From Dasypus novemcinctus (taxonomy: Eukaryota; Chordata; Mammalia; Cingulata; Dasypodidae): DNA of 64,000 nt. Numbering within the stretch: the first letter of the stretch is position 1; the number at the start of each line of letters is the position of its first letter. Both the position numbers and the translations under genes were made by a program. The notes below the pieces were generated by a model. The model was not told the origin of the DNA, did no database searches, and saw nothing but the letters and a program-made list of their open reading frames with translations. Where the stretch lies: assembly GCF_030445035.2 (NCBI RefSeq), contig NC_080675.1, positions 66,914,544 through 66,978,543 on the forward strand, read 5' to 3'. Shown here piece after piece: positions 25,449 to 38,130 of the stretch.

Positions 25449-25904
25449 TGTATTAGTAAGCCAAAGGGGTGCTGATACAAAATACCAGAAATTGATTGAT
25501 TTTTATAAAGGGTATTTATAAAGGGTGTTTACAGATACCAGGTCATAAAGCATAAATTACTTCCCTCACTAAAGTCTATTGGGAGCAAGATGGCTGCCAA
25601 TGTTCAGGCTTCCTGGGTTCCCATGTTTCTGGGGCTTGCTTTTCTCTGGGTTCAAGGTTCCTTTCTTCCTGATTTCTCTTTCCTCTGCATGCTGAATTCC
25701 CAGGGCTCTAGCTTAAGTCTTCAGCATCAAACTCCAACATCAAAACTCCATCATCAGAGAACCCCAACTCTGTTCTTTGCCATGCCTTGGTGGGTGGGGA
25801 CCCAGTGCTCTAATCATAACTCAATCACGCCCAGGTACAGATCAGATTACAAGCATAATCCAATATTTCTTTTTGGAATTCATCGATTATATCAAACTGC
25901 TACA
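25449..25904 (-). mobile_element. MaLR-type solo LTR, second subfamily
   Basis: It starts 'tgtattagtaagccaaaggg' and ends 'atcaaactgctaca', the same termini as the LTRs at 22371 and 29911, in the same orientation. The middle ('aagatggctgccaatgttca', 'ctctaatcataactcaatca') differs from them, so it belongs to a different subfamily. Confidence 0.75.
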
Positions 25905-26643
25905 AAAATAAAAATTTTAAAAGATTTATGATACAAAATTGTCAAATATTTCAAAGCAGGACATTTAGTTTGAAAGAATAGATTATTAACACAAAAATAA
26001 TATACATTATTAAGAGATTTAACCTAGAAAAGAAAATGCTTTTTTCCTTTTCTATGTTGCTGTTAGAAATAATATAAATTTAGCCATATTTTCATCTTCA
26101 CGGTGCCGGAAAGAAGGGAGTTGTGAAAAAAAAAGTTATTGTTATTCTGTGTCTTAACAATTTTCTAGTTAGATATAAATTCTTAATTTTTTCACAAAGA
26201 AGTATGACATCTGTCATGATGAGAAAGCAAAATTACATTTTCACTGCACAAAATAATTACTATATTGCAATAAAAATGAAACAAGTGAGTGGACATTCTT
26301 GTTACAATAACATCATACATAATTATGGATTGATAGAAATTCTGGCAAATTGTATTATGTAAATGCATGAGTTGAAAATTCTTTCTACAAAATACACAAG
26401 GGGAATATTTAGGAGGTGGATATTTAAACCTCCAACATCAACTGGAAGAAGTAGCATAGTATTTGACTATATTTCTGTATAATATGAGATCACAGTGGGA
26501 CAGCGCTGGAAAAAAAAGTTGATTTGAATTCCCTTCAGTCTTAAACATCACAAGAATAGCATCTAGATTGGTCATATTTCACTACAGTCCTCTCTGTTGA
26601 GAGCAGGCCTGGAGTATTCTGTCCTTTTGGAGCAGCCACTATT
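25905..26643. other. unassigned DNA
   Basis: Nothing recognisable as a gene or repeat. The small open frame at 26123-26362 has no resemblance to a known protein. Confidence 0.4.
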
Positions 26644-26657
26644 AAAGGGGATAGTGA

Positions 26658-26785
26658 ATATATTTTGGAGCACTGCTGCCCCCCATAGATAATGGAGGAG
26701 TGGGGTGAGGGGGGTGGGAGTATGTAATGAATGTAACATTAAAAAAATAATAATAAAGAGGAAAAGTAAATAAATAAACAAAAAA
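26658..26785 (+). mobile_element. short 5'-truncated lineage L1
   Basis: An insertion of about 130 bases with the L1 3'-terminal sequence ('gggagtatgtaatgaatg', 'taacattaaaaaaataataa') and a long A-rich tail. It is flanked by a 14-bp direct repeat, aaaggggatagtga, at 26644-26657 and 26786-26799. Its end resembles the 3' end of the L1 at 45006-51200. Confidence 0.8.
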
Positions 26786-26799
26786 AAAGGGGATAGTGA

Positions 26800-28250
26800 T
26801 ATAACTAGTATATTGCTTCACTAATTTTAGTTACATAATTAGGACAGAGTATCCATTCGTGATATCATGGGAATTTCATATTTTTTCCTAGCACCAAAGC
26901 CCTACCTTAGAAGGACTCTTCTTTTTGTACAAAGGCAAATATAAATGGGGAGACTTATTATGCCTAGAGCATTCAGTCCTGCATACGTTCTCTCATGTGG
27001 AGGGAAGAGAACACCTTATCTTTCCGCCAAAGATTTCTGTTCTTTGCTGGACAATCTGGAAGTAGTTCCTCAAGATAAGAGAAACATTCCTCTAAGTTAT
27101 TCCAAACTATACAGTTCAGCTGTATATTATGTATATATATTATGACAAAATAAACCTGGCCTGCCAATACCACAGGTCTTTAATGAAATAGTCTTTCACT
27201 TTATACTAATAACTGTTGTTCACATGTGTGTCCATTGCTTTGAAAGGACCACACTATCACCTTACAACCTCATTTCTGAGTCAGATTTGCAGAAGTTACC
27301 TTCTGTTGGTTCTCTTTCAGCAGGGTCATGAGTCTAAATCCTTCCCTTACTGATGATGCATCTCTCCAGTCTTTGGGGTCTTCTGGTGTTATTTTCCATC
27401 ATTTTCCCTCAGTCAGGGCCACCTCAGTCCATAGAAATATAACATTGAACCTCAAAGGGAAAAGGATCTCGAGAGCAATCCTCCCAAAGAAAGTCCCTGG
27501 CCCCAAGGCAAATGTGCCCATAACAATCACAAAACATTCCATTTCTTGTCTTCCATATGTGTGAGATGTAATTTAATATCACTACAGAGTTGGAATTTCA
27601 GCCTGAACTATCATCTCACTCAGAAAAACCAGTATCCATTCACTTTTCATATGTAAAACCAAAATGAACCATGCAAGTGGTTAAATGGTTGTTCAATTGT
27701 ACTAAATGTCTCCACATTCAGAATTAGAAATGGCTGCTAACTATGCATAAAAATAGAAATAATAATCATAATAACATCATTGGCAGGAAGAGGGCAGGGA
27801 TCTATTGTTTTATTCACTATTTAATTCTGAAACAAAGTTCACAGTCACTGTTGAACAAGTAGGTGGTGGATGAACTAACAAAAACAGTGTGAGGTTATAA
27901 TGTACTTCAACTGCAGTGTGAACTCTATTATGTCCTCTTTCAATTTTTAGCCAGGGGTTAAAACAACACATGTAACTTTATTAATAATACATTTTCAATT
28001 TGGGGAATAAAGGGTTTCATTATAAATATATTCATAAGAGCAGAATATTACAGGTAGGCAAGATCTGAAATTATTTTTAAGGTGATGATTTCTAAATGAC
28101 AGTGAAAGATTCTAAAGTGGAGAGGAAATGACATATTAGGTGTCATTAATATGGAGGTAATAAAAAGCTGGCATTCTCTTGGAAGTGCAGTCTAAGAGCC
28201 TTAAAAAAAGTTTGTCTCCTCTCACCCGGTTATATTACTCCAGGAAAATA
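26800..28250. other. unassigned DNA
   Basis: No gene, RNA or repeat was recognised. Overlapping short open frames on both strands at 26945-27173 do not resemble known proteins. Confidence 0.45.
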
Positions 28251-28620
28251 ACTCAATGAAAGAAAAAAAATTGTTTATTGTTGTGTCTTAATAGGAAAAA
28301 AATAAGAAACATCCAAGCATTTAGCAATAGGGGAATATCAGAGTAATAATAGTATAACAACCTGATGTAAAAGATTATGAGCTATGTAGCTATACAGGAA
28401 ATGCTTAACAACACAAGAAGTGAAAGATCTAAGCCTCAAGGTTTATATATTTATTATAACAACTATGTAAAATATGTAAGGAAACAGATAGGTTTAAAGG
28501 GAGTAAGACTATTTGAATAGTGTAAATGAAAGGGGATATGTGGGTTGTTGTTATTGCTTTATATTCTTGCAATTATTGTATTATGCATGTAGAATATATT
28601 CATTTCCCCATATTATTGCA
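28251..28620 (+). mobile_element. ancient L1M 3' UTR-like relic
   Basis: 'agaaacatccaagcatttag', 'aataggggaatatcagagta' and 'gattatgagctatgtagcta' follow the ending of old L1M elements. Low conservation. Confidence 0.45.
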
Positions 28621-28699
28621 GACTCAAATAGTTGAGACTGCACAGTGAGAAATATTATCAATGTCCACTATGGGTCAATGTTCGATACTATATTCTGGG

Positions 28700-29420
28700 G
28701 CCTCAAATCTTAATTCAACTCATATTAATGGAGCATTGATTAAATACCAAAAACCATGTTAGGCACTAGGGATACAAATGTGGGCAAAAATTGGCATGGT
28801 TCCTGCTTTCTCATGGAGCTTACATACTTAAATGAGGAAGTGTAAATAAAATAACAAAAAATTCCTATTATATACACTCAACAGGCACCTTTGATTTAGT
28901 TAGGGAGGTGAGGAAAGGATTCCCCAAGGAGGAGACAGGAGCTGAATTCAAAAGACTGAGTGGACATTAACTAGGTTGAAAAGGGAGGGGAAATGTTCTA
29001 AACAGAGGAAATCAACAAGTAAAAGTATATTGACCTGAGAAAAACACGGTAAATAGATGAAATTGAGGAATTCAGTGTGGCTACAGAAAGGAATGAGGTT
29101 GGAAAGATAAGTTAGGGTGAGTTCTTCAAGGCTTCAGAGACATGTTGAAGATTATTTTCCTAAGTGCTATGGAAAGTTTTAGGGGGATTTTTAAGCAAGA
29201 GAGTGACAGGTTAAATCTAAATTATGAAATGACCATGTTGATGAAAGTTAACATCTCTTGATGTAGGAACTATTTCTGTTTTCTAGGTAAGAGATTATAA
29301 TATTTTGGACCAGGTTGGTAAGGACAGAAACAAGGAACTGATTTGAGAAATAAACAAAATTCATATGATGAATTGGATGTGGAAGGATGAAGGAGAGAGA
29401 CTGAGAGGACAAAGGTCAGT
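28700..29420 (+). mobile_element. L2-like ancient repeat, long copy
   Basis: It follows the order of a well-known old mammalian repeat: 'aggcactagggatacaaatg', 'ctcatggagcttacat', 'aggaggagacaggagctga', 'aagcaagagagtgacagg', 'attggatgtggaaggat'. It shares segments with 18840-19160 and 39322-39640. I associate it with L2 but cannot confirm the class. Confidence 0.6.
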
Positions 29421-29910
29421 TTCCTTAGCATGTCATAGAAAGACTTTACAAAGTTGTTTTTATCTTACAACCACCTTCATGTTCAACCTTCTTTGAAACC
29501 TACATTGCAATCACTTTGGACTACATACTATTCCTTGAACATAGTACATGCTCACATATATGCTTTCTCCCCATTCTTAAAATGTGCTAAACTTTTGTCC
29601 AAGATTTACTAGTGTAAGTTATACCTCTTTTGTGAGGTCTTTTCCATTTCATTCATAAAGATCTAGCTCTTCTTCTCTAGGATGCCATTATAGTTTTCAT
29701 ATACCTTACCACATTATATTATAATTTTGATCAATAAGTAATGAACTCCTAAAATCTTAACTGTTTATATTTCCCCAAAACAATGTCTTGATGCACTCTA
29801 GTGGTCTATCTCCAAGAACTGAACTAAATTTCTCTCTAAGTCTTTCCTCTAATTTGAGTTGTCACTATTTGCCAAAAAGACACCTGAGGGATTGTCTTTG
29901 GATTCCACTT
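29421..29910. other. unassigned DNA
   Basis: Nothing recognisable. The last five bases (cactt) may be the target duplication of the MaLR element that follows. Confidence 0.4.
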
Positions 29911-30557
29911 TATTTTAGTTTGTGAAAGGGCTGCCCATGCAAAGAACCAGACATATGTTGGCTTTTATAAAGTGTATTTATTTAGGGTAAAAACTCACAG
30001 TTCCAAGGCTGTGAAATATCCAATTCAAGGTACCATAAAAGGTACTTTTTCATCCAAAGACAACTACTGTTGATCCTGGCATTGTTGCCACATGGTAAAG
30101 CAAGATGGCCAACAATGTCTCTGCCTTCCCCTCCAGAATCTACCATCTCTTGGAGCTCAGCTGTGAGCAAGAAGGCATAAAGACTATCTCTTTCCAGGGC
30201 TCCTATGTCATTTTTGGCTGTTATGTTCTCTTCCCAAGTTTAGCTGAAAGCTACTGGCATAGCAGGTCTCATCTCCTATTAAGCTGCTCCATGAACCCAG
30301 CCTCTTGGGAGCTTTGTGCTTAAGCAATCCTCTCTTTCACATTGCAGAATAAAATATGCTGGCTCCATTTTTCCTCTCTCTGTCTGAGTTTCTGTGTCTC
30401 CCTTTATATCTGATCCAGCAAGAGGGTGGAGACTTGACATGAATCATGCTCCACTGACATAATACAGTCAATTGGATCCCACACCCACAGGAATGGGTTA
30501 GTTTAAAACATAATATTTCTCTTTTTGTGATTTATGAAATAATTTCAAACTACCATA
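29911..30557 (-). repeat. MaLR 3' LTR
   Basis: A 647-base LTR. The antisense poly(A) signal (plus-strand 'tttattt' near 29976-29984) sits next to 'aaactcacagttccaaggc', the conserved MLT1-type end region. It aligns by eye along its whole length with the LTR at 32098-32780, with scattered substitutions and small indels. Confidence 0.8.
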
Positions 30558-32097
30558 TTCAAACTTCTGAATCCTCAAAAGACATTACAATATTCTAAAA
30601 AAGAAAAACCTTAAATCATTTCAGTAGCGATGTTTAAGTACAAAATCACATCAAAATCAGTTATAGGAATATAGTTTGTTTTGGGTCAAAAGTTCCCTCT
30701 GACTGTAGATCTGTGAAACTTAAAAAACAAAGTTATCTGCTTCTAATATACAGATAAGGCACAAACATTTGCATTACTTCAAGGAGAATTTGGGAGGAAA
30801 TTATGTCACAGGTCCCCAACAGGTCCAAAAACTGGCAAAGTGTACTCCATTAGATTTCAAAGATTAAGAATCATCCTTAAAACAATGGTTTCTTCTTCTC
30901 CTTAGGGCTTTACGGTGGTCCATCCTTTCCATAATCTTGCCCAATGACCATTTACTCAGTTCCACCCCTAAAAAGCTCTCACCCTCCAAAAAAATTTGGG
31001 TAATGGCTAGACTTTCTCCAATCTCTGGAGGACAGTCTCAATGGCCCTAGTACAGTGAGGTGGTAGCAACATTCTCCCTAATCTCTAGCATACCTGCCCA
31101 ACCTAACTCTTGGAGTGGCTACCTAACTCTTCCCAACCTATGGGGAACAGGCCCATCCCCCCTCAGAGAAATGGAGGTGACCTAATTCTCTCCAACTACC
31201 AGGCAATCTGCTTTACCCTCTCTATGCCTTTTGGTAGCCAAACTCCCTGATCAATGAGCTGGAACATTCCACCCTCTTCGAATGCTAGGGCAAGCTCAAC
31301 TTTTTTGTACACATAGGTGGGGTTCCTCTCTTGGCCTAAGTAGATGTCTTAATTACAGATCTCAGTTTCTACTGTTTTCTTCTTGAAGCCTTTTCCCTTC
31401 AATCTCTGTCCTCCCTGCCCCTTTTAGTTCAAGCTGACAGTGGATTTGTTCATAGAGATCTCACTAAAAGCTTGTTGGTTTAGCATGTAGGAAACTAGGG
31501 TCCAAGCCATTAGACAATAAGACTTTCCACAAGTCCTTCCTAGTTAACTGAATTTCAAATCCTGACTGACAAGCTCCCAGTTAGTTAATTCCTCAAATAA
31601 GGCACTATCCTCTGGGGATTTGTTTTCTGGAAGTATGGAATTTCCAAAATGAGTCTTGGGTTTCTCTGTGCCCAGCAATTCAGTCCCAAGCTTATCTCTT
31701 TTCTCTCACATTTTGCTATAAGCTGCATGGAAAACCCAGGCCATGTTTTCCACATTTACTTTAGAAATCTCCTCAGTTAAATGCCCACGCTCATTGTTTT
31801 CAAATTCTGTTTTCCATCTAATATTAGAATTCAATTTTGTTATGTTCTCTGCAACTTTAAATTATAGACCATCTTTCCTCCAGTTTCCAATAGTAGTTTC
31901 ATCATTTTCTTCTAAGGCCTCACTAGAAATAACTTTAGGGCCCATATTCTTACCAACAGTCTCTTCAAAGCAATCTGGGCTTTTTCTATCAAGCATCTCA
32001 CAATTACTCCAAAAAAGACCTCTTACCCATTTATAAAAGTGTTCCAGCATTTTTTGTAATTGGAGAAGCACAACCCCAATCTCCTGGTATCAATTTC
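30558..32097 (-). mobile_element. MaLR internal region
   Basis: The region lies between the two LTRs and is pyrimidine-rich on the plus strand. No frame resembles a retroviral protein. The open frames at 31743-32036 and 31862-32071 are chance. Confidence 0.65.
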
Positions 32098-32780
32098 TGT
32101 TTCATTTGCCAAAGGGCTGATAATATAAAGTACTAGAAATGTGTTAGTTTGTTGTTTTTGTTTGGTTGGTTGGTTTTTGCTTTTACAGAGGCTATTTACT
32201 TGGAGTAAAACCTCACAGTTTCAAGGCCATGAAAAGTCTAACTCAAGGCACTATAAGAGGTGCTTTCTCACCAAAGCCTGCTACTGTTGACCTTGGCATT
32301 GTTGCCACATGGTGAAGGAGGATGGCCAACAATCTCTGCAGAGGTCTCTGCCTTCCCCTCCAGAATCTACCATCTTTGGGCTCAGTTTTGAGCAACCAGC
32401 CATAAGGTCTGCCTCTTTCCAGGGCTCCTATATCAGTTTTGGATGTTCTGCTCTCTTCCCAAGTTCAGCTGCAAGCTATCAGGCACATATAAGGGCTGAT
32501 CTCCTTTTGAGCTGCTCCATTAGTCCAGCATCTTGGAGACTTTGTGCTTAAGCAATCCTTTCTCTCACATTGCAGAATAAAATATGCTGGCTCCCTTTTT
32601 CCTCTGTCTAGGTCTCTGTGTCTCCCCTTATATCAGACCCAGCAAAGGGCAGAGATTCAACATGAATCATGCCCCACTGACATAATCCAGTCAAATGGGT
32701 CTCATGCTCACAAGAATGAGTTAATTTAAAACACAATATTTCTCTTTTTATGAGTCATAAAATAATTTCAAACTGCCACA
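32098..32780 (-). repeat. MaLR 5' LTR
   Basis: A 683-base partner of the LTR at 29911-30557. It carries an extra T/G-rich tract of about 45 bases (around 32143-32182, 'tggttggttggtttttgc') and a small duplication near 32330 that the other lacks, which accounts for the greater length. Confidence 0.8.
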
Positions 32781-32785
32781 CATTT

Positions 32786-33119
32786 ATTAGTGGAATATTT
32801 GACTCAGTAATGTTCCACTATTTTACTATTAGGAAAAGTTTATACCAAGATGGATGATCCTCAAATGTTATACAATTTGGTTTTTACTGAGCTTTAACAT
32901 AAGTCCCAAATTCATGTAAAAACTCAGAAAATGATTTCTCTTCATTTCTTCCTATTTTCTATTTTATTAACAACTTAATATCTTAAGCCATCTAAGTTTG
33001 AGTTTCTCAATTTATCCCAGCCCTCAAATTAGTTAGTTGATTTTTTTTCCAGGTAAGACTTCAGAAAATGGCAAGAGATATCTTATGAGACATTCCTTAG
33101 CATAAAAGAAAAAAACGAA
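32786..33119. other. unassigned DNA
   Basis: Nothing recognisable. Confidence 0.4.
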
Positions 33120-33568
33120 TGTTACCTATTGAGGATTGAATCACGTCCCCCACAAAAGACATGTTATGTCTTAATATCCATTCCTGTTGGTGTGAACCCT
33201 TTTGTAAATAGGACCTTTGAAGATATTATCAGTTAAGGTGTGGACTTCTGAAAGATTCTATGTAATGGGACCAAACTGAATCAGGGTGGTCTTTAATCCA
33301 TATGGCTAAAGTCCTTATGGGTTGAGGAAATCTAGACAGAGAACTGTGCGGGAGAGATCTAACATAGAAGAAGCAGTCATGTCATCTAGGCAGAGATGCA
33401 AGCCAGAACCAGAATTACACCATTTACAGAGAGAAACCATAGTGTATGTAGACCTTAATTTTGGATTTCTAGCCTCCAAAATCATAAGACAATACATCCC
33501 CATTGTTTAAGCTACCCCATGTACCCCATGTGTGGTATTTGTCATAGCAGCTCTGGTAAACTAAGACA
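33120..33568 (+). mobile_element. MaLR (MLT1-type) solo LTR, plus orientation
   Basis: It has the classic MLT1 layout: 'gattgaatcacgtcccccac', 'aataggacctttgaagatat', 'tttctagcctccaaaatcat', then 'ccccattgtttaagctaccc' and the end 'ggtaaactaagaca'. It is opposite in orientation to the other MaLR LTRs here. No internal sequence and no clear TSD were found. Confidence 0.85.
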
Positions 33569-35340
33569 TATTCTAAATTGTTACCTTTTTATTTTTGATG
33601 TAAATTTCAGAACCAAATATGCATAATCAAAATATCATTGAAAGGCAATAAGCAGCTGACATTAAATATTTTGGGGGCAACACAAGTGCTTTTTTTCTTT
33701 TAACTATCACTCATTTCCTTCCTTCCATATACATGCTTAGCAGACATGGGTTCTGTATTTTTTTTATCATTTGGTGTCAAAATTTATGAAAGACAGACTC
33801 AAGTTATTGTTTTATTTTTCTTTTAAGAGAGCTAAAAGCCCCAGTTATAAAAGCACTATACTTGAAGGGAATATTTAAATCTTGAGTTCAAATAAAATCA
33901 AATATGGGCTATAACAGCTCACATGTGATTATTACAGTGTTTCCCATGCTTTTGAAACTTGTGTGTTTTTAAAAGCAAAGCAACTGATCCTATATCTTAT
34001 ATCTTATTTTCCAATTTTTAAAAAGTTACCATCAAATCTCCTTCAATGTTTATGTATGGGGGAGATTGAAGAGATGGAGGAAGGGTGCAATGTATAATGA
34101 TTACAGTTTTGTTTTTATTCTGGTTATTTTCTTTTTCCTGAACCCAATTTTCTACAAAAAGAAAATAATTATTTTTCTGTACTCCAACTAGATGAAAAAA
34201 CTTTAATGATAAATTAGGTTATGAGGTAATAAGACCTATACAGAGACCGCACATTGAAGGTGAACTACAAGACAGATTAGGCAAGTGGTTCCAGTTATTT
34301 TTATCTTTATAACTAAAAATGATATTTTAAAAGTAAATATTCATCCTTCTCACTTTAAACTATATAAATGATTCACTGAACATTCTGATGTTACATGAAA
34401 AATCATTTCCTTACTCTCCTATAAGGGCACTGAAGTTTGCAGTAATGGATCCCCATTTCCAAATCTTTTATTGGTTAGCCCATTAGTCTGCAAATCATTT
34501 TGTTGACTCAATTTGATCGGTCACTATTTACTTTTCCATTCATATCTCCTGCATGGCAGCACATACATTAAGCATCTATGGCTAACCAGAAACTTGTCAA
34601 CATTCTGGAAAACAGAATATATAAATTAATTTCAATAGTTCATTCTTATATGTTATTTTATGTGACAATAGATTCAATTTTTTTTCATCTACATTATAGC
34701 CTAAATTATTAAACCATTTACTGCATAGACAGCATGAGGCCGGGTTTCACAGAGGTATCTTGAATACACAGGCATCAGGAAACATTTATTAATAACTATG
34801 TACCTTGAAATAAGTAATGCCATTTTACAATATGTTCTCTGTAGTTTGTACAGCTAAAAATAATTTCAAAAGCTATGAAGTACACACAGCATGTCCATCT
34901 GAAGTAACAATGGATTCTAACACATATTGCACAAAATTTAGAAAAGTATGAAAAAATGACTTTTCCCACTTTATATTTCTTGCCTTTACATTCTTTAAAC
35001 TTCCTCAGGAAGACTGAAAAATATTTTTACAAGATTTAACAACCCCTATCTTTTTTTCCTTTCCACTGACAGTCAGAATATTCACACAATAGTGAGAAAA
35101 GTAAAATGTTGTTTAGAACAGCCCAATATGTCAAAAAATAAATTGTAAACTGCATATTGTTTCACATGATTGAGAACTTCAGTCTTCTTAAATCAAAGTA
35201 ATGTATTTGGTGATTAAAGCTAATATATGTAGTTATGGCTGTTTTCAAGATGTAGTTGGATTTATAAGGTCTCTTCTATGGATTTTAAGTATAATTATAA
35301 AATCCAAGTACTATAAGAAATACAATTTTTATTAGTGCTT
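33569..35340. other. unassigned DNA
   Basis: No gene, RNA or repeat family recognised in this long stretch. Confidence 0.5.
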
Positions 35341-35344
35341 CAGA

Positions 35345-35740
35345 GTCCACCCTCTGGTTCCCAATAACTCATGCCCCTCCCAAATGTAAAATATATTCAC
35401 CTTCTCTCAAGTTTTCCCAAAGTCTCATCTTATTAAAACAATAGCTCAAAGTTTAAAATCTCATCCTCTAAATGAACATCTGATCATCTCAAACTCCAAA
35501 ATCTAAATCAGGTCAAGGTGTAGATGAGATTTCTGTATTCAGTCCAATAAGGACAGCTGATGTGGAGCAATTTTTTCTCTAGCTGATAACTTGTGAAGAT
35601 AAAAAGATATTATCTGTCAACCACCCTCCTAACATGCAGTGGTGGGACAGATATCAAGTAACAAGTATAGACATTACAATCCAAAAGAGGGAAAGTGAAA
35701 GGTAAAAAGGAGTCACTGACCCACAAGAGTTGACAGGACA
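35345..35740 (-). mobile_element. possible MaLR/ERVL internal relic
   Basis: 'catgcccctcccaaatgtaa', 'ttctctcaagttttcccaaa' and 'tccaaaatctaaatcaggtc' resemble antisense internal sequence next to MaLR or ERVL LTRs. No LTR is attached and no coding sequence is present. Tentative. Confidence 0.35.
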
Positions 35741-38130
35741 CATTGTATTTTCAGTATTTTGAAAATTTGTTTTATTATCTAACATAAGGTCTATCCTGGA
35801 GAATTATTCATGTGCACAGAACAATGTGTATTCAGCTATTGGTAAATGTTTTCTACATGTATGTGAGGTCTAGTAGGTTTATAGTATCTTTCAAGTCTTC
35901 TATTTCCTTATTATTCTTCAGTCTAAATGTTCTCTCCTTTATTGAAAGTGATGTATTGAAGTCTCTACTATTAATGCAAAACCGTCTATTTCTGCCTTCA
36001 TTTTGAAAATACTTGCTTCATATTTTTGGAAACACTGCTGATAGGTGCATACATATTTATAATTGTTATGTTTTTGTTAAGTTGACCCCTTTATTAGTAT
36101 ATAGTATCCCTTTTTGTTCCTGTAATAGCTTTTGACTTAAACTCTATTTTAGCTGTTATTAATATAAATACACCAACTCTCTTTTGGTTACTAATTGCAT
36201 GGACTATTTTTTTCCCCATTCTTTCACATTCAACCTACCTGTGCCTTTGAATTTAAAGTGAGTCCCTTGTAAACAACATAAAGTTGGTTCATGCTGTTGT
36301 TTTTTAAACCATTCTGCAAATGTCAATCTCTACCTCTTGATTGGAGATTTTATTCTATCCATTTACATTTAAACTAACTAGTGATAATTCAGTACTTTCT
36401 TCCCTGCCCTTTTGCTACATGGTCATTGTAAGGCTTATATGTTTAATTTCCCTCAGTTCTTCCATTAAGTTGACTTTTATATTCATTTGATTTTTTAGTG
36501 TATCATTTTGAGTCTTTTCTCATTTCCTTCTGTGTTTATTTTTTAGATATTTTCTTTGTGGCCACCATGGGGCTAAATTTTAACATCCTCAATCTATAAC
36601 AATCACATTTTATTTTAACAAGTTAACTCCAATAACATACACACTGTTCCTATACCCCACCATTCCCCTACCTCTTTCTTCTGCTTATTACAAATTATAT
36701 CTTTATGTATTATATATCCCAAACTATAGATTTATCATTAATTTTTATTTTTCATTTTAGGGCCTATAAGAAGTAAAGACTCAAGTTACATACTGGGACT
36801 CCCATAATGAAAGTATCAGTACACTTGATGGTGTACCACAGATGTCTCAGGTCCTGTTCAAAATTTTTCATTTTTTTCCTTTATGCTCATCAGTGTGAAT
36901 CATTTCAATTGTCTTATCTTCAAGTTGACTGAATCTTTCTTCTGCCATCTACAATATGTAGCTGAAGTTCTTTTAACAAATGTTTTCATTTTGGTTATTG
37001 TGGTCTTTGAATCCAGTATTTGTTTGGCTCCTTTTTATAAATCTGCATTTATGGAGATTCTGATTTTTGTTCTTTATCATTTACCGATATACTATAGTTC
37101 TTTTACTGTGTTTTCCCTTATTTCTTTTAGCATAATTTGGGTCCATTTTTAAAAAGTCTTTTTTAGGCATGTCCAAAATTTGGTATTCTTTATTAATTGT
37201 TCCTAAAGCATTATCTTGTTCCATTGGATGGGGCATAACTTCCTGTTTGTCCTTTAATCTTTCTGTATAGTGTTCATTTAAAATTTGTTTCAGGTACTGG
37301 GACCAGGGATTGAAACCAGTATCTCATATGTGGCAAGTCAGTGCTCAACCACTGAGCCAGATCACCTTCCCTGAGTTGGTTTTTCATTTGTTTGCTTCTT
37401 GTTTTTGCTTTTTGTGTTTAGAAGACACAAGGGAAGGAACCCAGGACCTCCCATGTGGGAAGCAGACCCTCAGTTGATTGAGTCACATTGGCTCCCCTCT
37501 TTTAAATATTTTAATGTGTTTACTCTGGAATTCAGTTCCTAGTTTGTGTGTTTCTTAAGTATATAACCAACTAGTGATATGGCAGATATTTCCTTAGTGC
37601 CAGTTGCCAAAATAAACAAATAGACCAAAGAAAGAATGTCTTTCCCAGTCTTTGCCATTGGCTATTTTTTTGCCATTATTCTTCTCTAGAGTTCAACCCT
37701 CCTACAAAAATTATTCTAAGGCTAAAGAGAAGAATCCTCTCTTTTCTTTTCTGTACCTGCATCTTGTTTGGGCATGCATTGAAGGTCTTATGAATTCCCC
37801 TATTTCCAAGATCTGAATACTCCCTCTACTCCTTTTGTAATGGACTTTTCCCTTTTCCAGGCTGCTTTATTATATGTGTTGAAGCTGGTAATCTTTTGCC
37901 TCATGATGTTTTGATTTTTTGCAAGCTGCTTCTGTGTGCAGAAGATGGAGAGTTAGAGACAATAGCACTGGTTCAATCTTTCAGGCTGTCACACAATAGA
38001 CTGGTTACTATTTGCACATAAATGTTACTATGCTCCCTCTGGAACAAGGCCAGGGGCCCACAGTGAGATAGCAGACCACACTGGGGAAGGTGTTAGAGAG
38101 GGTCTAGCAATGGTGCCATGACCTTCACCT
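35741..38130 (-). mobile_element. ancient HAL1/L1M element, antisense
   Basis: Read on the minus strand, it has a 5' UTR-like part (38130-37500), an ORF1 start and coiled-coil region (about 37290-36780), an inter-ORF stretch, then endonuclease-like ORF2 sequence (about 36180-35760). The endonuclease part translates in pieces such as 'KKGYYILIKGS' and 'KMKAEIDGFALIVE'. It is interrupted by a tRNA-derived SINE at 37292-37499. Many stops; it cannot be expressed as protein. Confidence 0.75.
37292..37499 (-). mobile_element. dimeric tRNA-derived SINE
   Basis: Two tRNA-like monomers in head-to-tail order, at 37420-37499 and 37292-37370 on the minus strand, joined by an A-rich linker. In the second, 'ctggctcagtggttgagca' gives a good A box and 'ggtttcaatccctgg' a B box. 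Each has a 'cacat.tgag/gggaggt' middle like the DAS heads. The host is a HAL1-like fossil. Confidence 0.7.

Larger units (their letters stand above)
29911..32780 (-). mobile_element. two-LTR MaLR retrotransposon
   Basis: Two direct LTRs (29911-30557 and 32098-32780) flank about 1.54 kb, a length usual for internal regions of the non-autonomous MaLR group. The 5' LTR of the element is the right-hand one. The internal region begins on the minus strand with 'gaaattgataccaggagat', which resembles the start of MLT1-type internal sequence after the LTR. The outer flanks cactt (29906-29910) and cattt (32781-32785) fit a 5-bp TSD with one mismatch. No protease, polymerase or envelope coding sequence is seen; MaLR elements normally lack these. 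Confidence 0.8.
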
